Shown: positions 15,545-21,365 of the stretch, one piece after another
Layout of the letters: every line of letters starts with the position of its first letter
How positions within the stretch are numbered: the stretch's first letter is position 1
Assembly (NCBI GenBank): GCA_910585725.1
Contig: CAJUFA010000042.1
Location: forward strand, 1-23,386
Direction: 5' to 3'
From: an uncultured Dorea sp.
Lineage (GTDB): Bacteria > Bacillota > Clostridia > Lachnospirales > Lachnospiraceae
Length of the DNA stretch: 23,386 nt
The notes under the pieces: model-generated
Seen by the model: the letters and a program-made list of their open reading frames with translations, nothing else
What the model was told of the DNA's origin: nothing
The model's database searches: none
Position numbers and translations under genes: made by a program

Positions 15545-15599
15545 ACTTTGCCTCTCTTCTTTCTTCTTTTTCACATGTTTTTGCTTGATGCCATATATA

Positions 15600-15624
15600 G
15601 AAAAGCACATCATCTCTGATGTGC
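15600..15624 (-). terminator. Rho-independent terminator after guaB
   Basis: A perfect 8-bp stem GCACATCA / TGATGTGC with a 4-base loop, followed by TTTTC on the minus strand, 16 bases after the guaB stop codon. The T tract is short, so some read-through into galM is likely. Confidence 0.72.
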
Positions 15625-15640
15625 CATCTATTGCAGTTTC

Positions 15641-17095
15641 TTACTCGTCTACGCTATAGTTTGGTGCCTCTTTCGTAATATGTATATCATGAGGATGACT
15701 TTCTTTTAATGACGCTGCGGAGATTTTCACAAATTTTCCGTTTTTCTTCAGTTCTTCAACCGTATGCGTACCGCAATATCCCATACCGGAACGCAAGCCG
15801 CCCATCAACTGGAATACCGTATCTTCCACTGAACCCTTATACGCAACACGGCCTTCTACGCCTTCCGGAACAAGCTTCTTCGCGTCAGACTGGAAGTAAC
15901 GGTCTTTGCTTCCGTTTTCCATCGCTGCGATAGAACCCATACCACGGTATACTTTATATTTTCTTCCCTGGAACAGCTCAAATGTTCCCGGACTCTCGTC
16001 GCATCCCGCAAAGATACTTCCCATCATACAGACGTTCGCCCCAGCCGCGATCGCCTTCGTCATATCTCCGGAATACTTGATTCCGCCGTCCGCAATAACC
16101 GGAATTCCATACTTATCAGCCACCTCGTAGCAATCCATAACCGCGGTAATCTGCGGTACTCCGATGCCCGCCACGATTCTTGTGGTACAGATTGATCCCG
16201 GACCGATTCCGACTTTGACCGCGTCCACACCGGCCTTAATAAGAGCCTCCGCCGCTTCTCCTGTCGCCACATTACCGGCGATAACCTGGAGATCCGGAAA
16301 CTTTGTCTTCACCATATCTACTGTTCTTAAAACGTTCGCGGAATGTCCGTGCGCCGAATCCATAACCACCACGTCTACCTTTGCATTCACCAGCTCCTGC
16401 GCCCTCTCCAGACAGTTCGCCGTAATGCCGATAGCCGCTCCGCAAAGCAGACGCCCCTGGGAATCCTTCGCAGACAACGGATATTTGATCTGCTTCTCGA
16501 TATCCTTGATGGTGATCAGACCCTTCAGATTAAAATCTCCGTCTACGATAGGAAGTTTCTCCTTTCTTGCCTTCGCAAGAATCTTCTTTGCTTCCTCCAA
16601 AGTAATGCCTTCCCTTGCCGTTATCAATCCTTCCGAAGTCATAGATTCTTTGATCTTCTTAGAAAAATCCTCTTCAAACTTTAGATCACGGTTCGTAATA
16701 ATACCCACAAGCTTTCCGCCCTCTGTGATAGGCACGCCTGAAATCCTGAATTTCCCCATCAGATTATTGGCATCTTCCAGCGTATTCTCCGGCGATAAAG
16801 AAAAAGGATCCGTAATTACACCATTCTCCGAACGCTTTACCTTATCTACCTCTTCTGCCTGCTGCTCGATCGACATATTCTTATGAATAATACCTATACC
16901 TCCCTGGCGTGCCATCGCGATAGCCATACGATGTTCCGTGACGGTATCCATACCCGCGCTCATCATCGGTATATTCAGTCTGATGCTTTTTGTCAGATAT
17001 GTCGATAAGTCTACCTGGTTTGGAACTACTTCTGAATAAGCCGGCACCAAAAGAACATCATCAAATGTAATTCCTTCTCCAATAATCTTTCCCAT
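15641..17095 (-). CDS. guaB: Inosine-5'-monophosphate dehydrogenase
   Basis: Oxidises IMP to XMP with NAD, the committed step of GTP synthesis. The 484-aa length is standard. The TIM-barrel core is interrupted by a pair of CBS domains (about residues 85-205), and the catalytic loop GPGSICTTRIVAG contains the nucleophile Cys303. The start is the ATG at 17093-17095 with GAGG 9 bases upstream; an ATG three codons earlier abuts the GAGG and is too close. It has its own promoter (17139-17168) and terminator. No guanine riboswitch is visible in the short leader. It matters to CodY, encoded 3.4 kb upstream, because CodY senses GTP. Confidence 0.97.
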   Translation of the reverse strand: MGKIIGEGITFDDVLLVPAYSEVVPNQVDLSTYLTKSIRLNIPMMSAGMDTVTEHRMAIAMARQGGIGIIHKNMSIEQQAEEVDKVKRSENGVITDPFSLSPENTLEDANNLMGKFRISGVPITEGGKLVGIITNRDLKFEEDFSKKIKESMTSEGLITAREGITLEEAKKILAKARKEKLPIVDGDFNLKGLITIKDIEKQIKYPLSAKDSQGRLLCGAAIGITANCLERAQELVNAKVDVVVMDSAHGHSANVLRTVDMVKTKFPDLQVIAGNVATGEAAEALIKAGVDAVKVGIGPGSICTTRIVAGIGVPQITAVMDCYEVADKYGIPVIADGGIKYSGDMTKAIAAGANVCMMGSIFAGCDESPGTFELFQGRKYKVYRGMGSIAAMENGSKDRYFQSDAKKLVPEGVEGRVAYKGSVEDTVFQLMGGLRSGMGYCGTHTVEELKKNGKFVKISAASLKESHPHDIHITKEAPNYSVDE

Positions 17096-17138
17096 GATCG
17101 TCATCCTCACTTTCTCTCTTGAATTTTTATTAAATGCT

Positions 17139-17168
17139 ATCATAACCAATTACTGTACTGCTTGTCAA
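17139..17168 (-). promoter_or_regulatory. Sigma-A-type promoter for guaB
   Basis: Consensus TTGACA (17163-17168) and TATGAT (17139-17144) with an 18-base spacer on the minus strand, about 45 bases before the guaB ATG. Confidence 0.72.
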
Positions 17169-17212
17169 CAGCTTTTATGTATTATTTTCTCATTATTTAC
17201 TCTCTATCCTGT

Positions 17213-17701
17213 TTAACGCAGCACTTTTCTCGGCGCCATCATATAGAATCCCTCTATTATCGTATCATTCGGTTCAATAATCACTTTTTTAAGCTCTCCG
17301 CTCCCCGATATAACCATCGCGTACCGCTTCGCCTGTCCGTTCCCCGAACTGAAATCATATGTTCTTGCATTCTGATACTGGCGTAGCTCCACTGCGTCTA
17401 CGGGCGCAAAAATCTCCATATCCGCCACACCGGCAGAGAATACTTTCTTCCTCTTTGCTTTGTTCATAATCTTATCAATATCCAATTCCCCGTTCAAGAA
17501 CAGATATTCATATTCCACGTTAAGCCTGCGGAACATAAATACATCCAGCACAATCATCGCAATCGGCAGGATCAATCCAACGGGAAACATCAATACAATA
17601 AGAAACGAAACAATCGTTACCGCAACTAACACTGCCTTTACAAGCATGTCCTTCATATCTGTCTGTTTTTTTACTAACTGTTCTGTATAGTAATCATTCA
17701 T
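17213..17701 (-). CDS. DUF6106-like membrane protein of unknown function
   Basis: A 162-aa protein with a short N-terminal cytoplasmic stretch, two adjacent hydrophobic segments (about residues 21-56) forming a hairpin in the membrane, and a C-terminal domain of about 100 residues (ELDIDKIMNKAKRKKVF onward) that is probably cytoplasmic and beta-rich. It resembles DUF6106 proteins of Clostridia; this is from memory and the function is unknown. GGAGGAG lies 8 bases before the ATG. Its upstream region is occupied by the 166-bp palindromic element, whose near end could supply a weak promoter, while an older promoter would lie beyond the element. Confidence 0.75.
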   Translation of the reverse strand: MNDYYTEQLVKKQTDMKDMLVKAVLVAVTIVSFLIVLMFPVGLILPIAMIVLDVFMFRRLNVEYEYLFLNGELDIDKIMNKAKRKKVFSAGVADMEIFAPVDAVELRQYQNARTYDFSSGNGQAKRYAMVISGSGELKKVIIEPNDTIIEGFYMMAPRKVLR

Positions 17702-17742
17702 CCTCTACTCCTCCGTATTCTTTTCTGGATTAACCTTACAGG

Positions 17743-17908
17743 CTAGTGTAGTGTATCATTCACATTTCTCCAAAATAACTTGCCTGAATTTCCATCTGAT
17801 GCGTTGGCTTCAATCGACGATGCCACCGCATCGCCTCATTCAGCCGCCTTGCAGACTGAAAATTCATTCTGCGTTATTTGGCTGAAAGTGAATGATACAC
17901 TACACTAG
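17743..17908. mobile_element. Palindromic MITE-like element, 166 bp
   Basis: Perfect 21-bp terminal inverted repeats (17743-17763 and 17888-17908, reading inward CTAGTGTAGTG...) bound a 166-bp element. The similarity between halves continues imperfectly all the way in, and a perfect hairpin (CGATGC-CACC-GCATCG, 17818-17833) sits exactly at the midpoint. The outermost CTAG is itself a palindrome, so the element is either bounded by a CTAG target duplication with 17-bp repeats, or has 21-bp repeats and no duplication. No transposase is encoded. It fills the gap between the groEL terminator and the DUF6106-like gene. The only other content of the 313-base gap (17702-18014) is that terminator. 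Confidence 0.8.
17745..17773 (-). promoter_or_regulatory. Possible outward promoter in the element end facing the DUF6106-like gene
   Basis: On the minus strand TTGGAG (17768-17773), a 17-base spacer and TACACT (17745-17750) lie in the terminal repeat. The match to consensus is weak (3/6 and 4/6). The opposite end carries TTGGCT-N17-TACACT on the plus strand (17878-17906). Confidence 0.25.
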
Positions 17909-17941
17909 ATTTATATCATAATGTATTGTAACATACTTTTA

Positions 17942-17974
17942 TATAAAAAGAAAACTCCTCATATAAGGAGTTTT
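17942..17974 (-). terminator. Rho-independent terminator after groEL
   Basis: A perfect 9-bp stem AAAACTCCT / AGGAGTTTT with a 6-base loop, followed by CTTTTTATAT on the minus strand, about 40 bases after the groEL stop codon. Confidence 0.82.
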
Positions 17975-18014
17975 CCAAAAATTAATACTTTATATGAAGG
18001 TAAGTGCGTCCATT

Positions 18015-19640
18015 CTACATCATACCCATTCCGCCGCCTGCTCCTGCCGGCATTGCCGGTGCATCTTCTTTGATATTCGCCACAACAGACTCTGTTGTCA
18101 ACAATGTAGACGCAACGCTTGTCGCATTCTGCAGCGCGCTTCTTGTTACCTTAGCCGGATCAAGGATTCCTCCCTCAACCATATCTACATATTTCTCTGT
18201 AAGAGCGTCAAATCCCACGCCCGGAGCAGATTCTTTCACTTTATTGATGATAACTGCTCCTTCCAGTCCTGCATTTGCAACGATGTGATACAGGGGAGAT
18301 TCCAGAGCCTTCAATACGACGTTAGCGCCTGTCTTCTCGTCGCCGGTCATGCTTTCTGCCAAAGCCTCAACTTCTTTAGCTGCATGGACATATGCGGAAC
18401 CGCCTCCGGCGATAATTCCCTCTTCTACTGCCGCCCTTGTCGCTGCAAGCGCATCTTCCATACGAAGCTTTGCTTCCTTCATCTCCGTCTCTGTAGCGGC
18501 GCCTACCCGGATTACTGCAACACCGCCTGCAAGCTTCGCAAGTCTCTCCTGAAGTTTCTCTCTGTCAAAATCAGAAGTAGTCTCTTCGATCTGCATCTTG
18601 ATCTGAGATACGCGATCGGAAATCACTTTCTTATCGCCCAGGCCGTCAACGATCACCGTATTCTCCTTCTGAACCTTAACAGACTTCGCGCGTCCTAACT
18701 GATCCATCGTCGTCTCTTTTAAGTCCATGCCAAGTTCATCTGAGATAACCTGACCGCCTGTCAGAACCGCGATATCTTTCAGCATCTCTTTCCTTCTGTC
18801 GCCGTAACCAGGAGCTTTAACAGCAGCTACGTTAAAGGTTCCGCGAAGTTTATTGACGATCAATGTAGTAAGAGCCTCGCCCTCTACATCCTCCGCAATA
18901 ATCAGCAGCCTTGCGCCGGACTGTACGATCTGCTCTAACAGAGGAAGAATATCCTGAATGTTGGAGATCTTCTTATCTGTAATCAGGATATACGGATCTT
19001 CCAGAACCGCTTCCATCTTATCCATATCTGTCGCCATATATGCGGATACATATCCCCTGTCGAACTGCATACCTTCAACCAGGTCAAGCTCTGTCTTCAT
19101 GGTCTTGGATTCCTCGATCGTAATAACGCCGTCGTTGGAAACCTTCTCCATGGCGTCTGCAACCATCTCGCCCACTTCATCGTCGCCTGCGGAAATCGCT
19201 GCTACTCTTGCGATCTGAGCCTTATCTTTTAATTTGCTTGACATCTTCGCGATAGCTTCTACCGCTGTGTCCGTAGCTCTCTTCATACCCTTGCGGAGAA
19301 TGATCGGGTTTGCTCCCGCCGCTAAGTTCTTCATACCTTCATGAACCATAGCCTGCGCAAGTACGGTTGCCGTCGTTGTTCCGTCTCCGGCTACGTCGTT
19401 CGTCTTAGACGCAACTTCTTTGATCAGCTGTGCTCCCATATTCTCGAATGCATCTTCAAGCTCGATCTCTTTTGCGATCGTCACGCCGTCGTTCGTGATC
19501 AACGGAGCTCCGAAGGATTTATCCAGGACGACGTTACGTCCCTTTGGTCCAAGCGTTACTCTGACGGTATCCGCCAACTGATTTACTCCTGATTCCAACG
19601 CGCTTCTTGCTTCAGCGCCGTATTTAATTTCCTTTGCCAT
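18015..19640 (-). CDS. groEL: Chaperonin GroEL (60 kDa)
   Basis: The 14-subunit ATP-driven folding chamber of the cytoplasm. The 541-aa protein carries the standard features: MAKEIKYG start, LGPKGRNVVLDKSFG, the ATP-site GDGTTTATVLAQ, and the flexible Gly/Met tail GGGMGMM. The ATG at 19638-19640 has GGAGG 10 bases upstream; a longer frame adds only three codons. It follows groES by 108 bases, ends at a strong terminator, and is controlled from the CIRCE-bearing groES promoter. Nothing unusual in the sequence. Confidence 0.98.
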   Translation of the reverse strand: MAKEIKYGAEARSALESGVNQLADTVRVTLGPKGRNVVLDKSFGAPLITNDGVTIAKEIELEDAFENMGAQLIKEVASKTNDVAGDGTTTATVLAQAMVHEGMKNLAAGANPIILRKGMKRATDTAVEAIAKMSSKLKDKAQIARVAAISAGDDEVGEMVADAMEKVSNDGVITIEESKTMKTELDLVEGMQFDRGYVSAYMATDMDKMEAVLEDPYILITDKKISNIQDILPLLEQIVQSGARLLIIAEDVEGEALTTLIVNKLRGTFNVAAVKAPGYGDRRKEMLKDIAVLTGGQVISDELGMDLKETTMDQLGRAKSVKVQKENTVIVDGLGDKKVISDRVSQIKMQIEETTSDFDREKLQERLAKLAGGVAVIRVGAATETEMKEAKLRMEDALAATRAAVEEGIIAGGGSAYVHAAKEVEALAESMTGDEKTGANVVLKALESPLYHIVANAGLEGAVIINKVKESAPGVGFDALTEKYVDMVEGGILDPAKVTRSALQNATSVASTLLTTESVVANIKEDAPAMPAGAGGGMGMM

Positions 19641-19748
19641 AATTATCATGCCTCCTGCTATCTTTTATTAATTTGATTCATTATCCTGTTTCTCTAAACA
19701 ATGTGCCAACCACATTACATTTATCTCAAGCCAACCGGCATCGATACT

Positions 19749-20033
19749 CTACTCACAGATCGCCAGGATATCGTCCTGCTTTACGATGATAAATTCTTCG
19801 TCTTCAATCTCTACGGTTGTTCCCGCATACTTGGAATAGATAACCTGCTGTCCCGCCGCAACGTTCATCTTCACTTCTTTTCCGTCCACAGTTCCGCCCG
19901 GTCCTACGGCGATTACTTCTGCCTGCTGCGGTTTCTCTTTGGATTGTCCCGGAATCACGATTCCGGATTTCGTGGTCTCTTCTGCAACTAACTGCTTCAA
20001 TACAACTCTGTCTCCTAATGGTACTAATTTCAT
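19749..20033 (-). CDS. groES: Co-chaperonin GroES (10 kDa)
   Basis: The heptameric lid of the GroEL chamber. The 94-aa protein has the standard start MKLVPLGDRVVLK, the mobile loop region EETTKSGIVIPG that contacts GroEL, and the roof sequence. A GGAGG ribosome binding site precedes the ATG by 7 bases. First gene of the groES-groEL operon, with promoter and CIRCE directly upstream. Confidence 0.98.
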   Translation of the reverse strand: MKLVPLGDRVVLKQLVAEETTKSGIVIPGQSKEKPQQAEVIAVGPGGTVDGKEVKMNVAAGQQVIYSKYAGTTVEIEDEEFIIVKQDDILAICE

Positions 20034-20065
20034 ATTTATGCCTCCTTCAGTCTATATCTATGTTG

Positions 20066-20092
20066 TTAGCACTCATAAAAAGAGAGTGCTAA
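20066..20092 (-). promoter_or_regulatory. CIRCE operator (HrcA binding site)
   Basis: A perfect match to the CIRCE consensus: TTAGCACTC, 9 bases, GAGTGCTAA. It lies between the groES promoter and its start codon, the usual place for repression by HrcA, released on heat stress. The hrcA gene is not in this window. Confidence 0.97.
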
Positions 20093-20106
20093 GAAACTCT
20101 AGATAT

Positions 20107-20135
20107 AAAATAGCACTCTCTTCTGACTTTGTCAA
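20107..20135 (-). promoter_or_regulatory. Sigma-A-type promoter for groES-groEL
   Basis: Consensus TTGACA (20130-20135), a 17-base spacer and TATTTT (20107-20112) on the minus strand. The predicted start lies about 8 bases before CIRCE. An extra CIRCE half-site overlaps the spacer and the edge of the -10 (20111-20118). Confidence 0.8.
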
Positions 20136-20146
20136 CACACTTTATA

Positions 20147-20452
20147 TTAGTTTACAAGATTTTTATAAAATCCATTCTTCACATGAAACTTTAATATTCT
20201 TCCGGCCTTATTCCAATACCGTTCTTTTATGACTCCCATACAGGTATCCTCACCTTCCGGTACTTTGATCCTGCATTCATAATTGCCTTCCAAAGAAAAT
20301 TCCGTAAGTTCTGTATCTTCTGCAATTAAGTATATACACTCTTCCTCCGGTTTATACGAAATCACTCTGCAATGATGGATTTTTTCATCAAAACGACCTT
20401 CCTTAAGTATCATGCAATACATCCGGACCTTTGCTGAACACGCTTCATACAT
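20147..20452 (-). CDS. Small protein of unknown function between codY and groES
   Basis: A 101-aa soluble, Cys-containing protein not recognised with certainty. A basic N-terminal third (KVRMYCMILKEGRFDEKIHHC) leads into a stretch predicted to be beta-rich (CIYLIAEDTELTEFSLEGNYECRIK), ending in a basic tail. The overall pattern is weakly like a PilZ-type barrel, but the diagnostic RxxxR and D/NxSxxG motifs are not clear, so I do not call it one. An AAGGAG lies about 13 bases before the ATG, longer than ideal. It follows the codY stop codon by about 60 bases with a hairpin between, and ends just before the groES promoter. Confidence 0.6.
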   Translation of the reverse strand: MYEACSAKVRMYCMILKEGRFDEKIHHCRVISYKPEEECIYLIAEDTELTEFSLEGNYECRIKVPEGEDTCMGVIKERYWNKAGRILKFHVKNGFYKNLVN

Positions 20453-20483
20453 ACGCTCTGCTTTACTCCTTTTCCGCGCAAAT

Positions 20484-20509
20484 GAGGGTATCAGTTTCCC
20501 AATACCCTC
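20484..20509 (-). terminator. Hairpin after codY, possible weak terminator
   Basis: A perfect 8-bp stem GAGGGTAT / ATACCCTC with a 10-base loop begins 6 bases after the codY stop codon. The following ATTTG is a poor T tract, so it may only reduce transcription of the 101-aa gene or protect the codY mRNA end. Confidence 0.45.
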
Positions 20510-20515
20510 TTTTGG

Positions 20516-21298
20516 CTATTTCATACGTTCTGCTTTGATATGCTCTAACTCCGTGAATACATAATCATTCACTACTTTAATATAAGTTCCCTTCATTCCG
20601 GAAGAACGCGATTCAATCACTCCCGCGCTTTCGAACTTTCGGAGGGCATTGACGATCACCGATCTGGTTATTCCTACCCGGTCTGCAATCTTGCTGGCAA
20701 CCAGGATCCCTTCCGTCCCGTTCAGTTCTTCAAATATATGGATGATCGCTTCTAACTCGGAATAGGAAAGCGTACTTATTGCGGACTGAACAATGTGCTC
20801 TTTCCTGGTCTCTTCTGCACTTTCTTCGTTCACGGACCGCAGCATCTCCAACCCTACTACTGTCGTACCGTATTCGCTCAATATGATATCGTCAATCTCG
20901 TACATCTGTCCTTTCTTATAGATGAACAATGTACCTAACCGTTCTCCCGCGATATCAATAGGAGTAATGATCGCCTGATATCCCGATACTGCTTCCTCCG
21001 AGAAACCCAGAGTCTGCAGATTCACATTCTCCTTTGTCGATAATATACTCAGCAGGCGCTCGTTAAGCATCACGTCAATATGCCGACCAACCTCCTGCTC
21101 GATCAGTTCCCTGATACACGGTACTTCTTCACATTTGCTCTGTCCCAGTATCTTCCCCTTCTTGCTAACTACTAACACATTGGAACCCAAGATTTCAGTA
21201 AGTACATCACAGATATCATTAAATACTACCTTACTTGAATTATTGTTGTGCAGTAATTTATTGATTTTTCTGGTCTTATCTAATAACTGTACACTCAT
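20516..21298 (-). CDS. codY: GTP-sensing global transcriptional regulator CodY
   Basis: A DNA-binding repressor/activator of nutrient genes in Firmicutes, activated by GTP and branched-chain amino acids. The 260-aa protein has an N-terminal GAF domain (about residues 1-155), a linker, and a C-terminal winged helix-turn-helix (about 200-240) including ASKIADRVGITRSVIVNALR. I chose the second ATG (21296-21298) because GGAGG lies 7 bases upstream; the first ATG two codons earlier abuts it. It follows topA with a 67-base gap and has its own promoter-like sequence. No full CodY box (AATTTTCWGAAAATT) is seen in this window, so its targets lie elsewhere. Confidence 0.97.
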   Translation of the reverse strand: MSVQLLDKTRKINKLLHNNNSSKVVFNDICDVLTEILGSNVLVVSKKGKILGQSKCEEVPCIRELIEQEVGRHIDVMLNERLLSILSTKENVNLQTLGFSEEAVSGYQAIITPIDIAGERLGTLFIYKKGQMYEIDDIILSEYGTTVVGLEMLRSVNEESAEETRKEHIVQSAISTLSYSELEAIIHIFEELNGTEGILVASKIADRVGITRSVIVNALRKFESAGVIESRSSGMKGTYIKVVNDYVFTELEHIKAERMK

Positions 21299-21324
21299 TG
21301 ACATACCTCCATCCTTTGAAAGTT

Positions 21325-21353
21325 ATATTATCATACAATTTCTTCTTTTACAA
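21325..21353 (-). promoter_or_regulatory. Likely promoter for codY
   Basis: TTGTAA (21348-21353) and TAATAT (21325-21330) separated by 17 bases on the minus strand, in the short gap between topA and codY. Confidence 0.5.
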
Positions 21354-21365
21354 CGAGTTTCCAAA

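Noticed and set aside
16164..16886. Plus-strand open frame of 240 codons inside guaB
   Set aside because: Antisense to the conserved IMP dehydrogenase core, with no start signal.
17096..17212. Possible purine riboswitch upstream of guaB
   Set aside because: The promoter is only about 45 bases before the ATG, leaving too little leader for a purine aptamer.
17838..17862. CodY box-like sequence AATTTTCAG within the palindromic element
   Set aside because: Only one half of the 15-base CodY motif matches; the rest diverges.
17878..17906. Plus-strand outward promoter at the right end of the element as a separate feature
   Set aside because: The match is weak and no plus-strand gene lies downstream; kept only as a finding.
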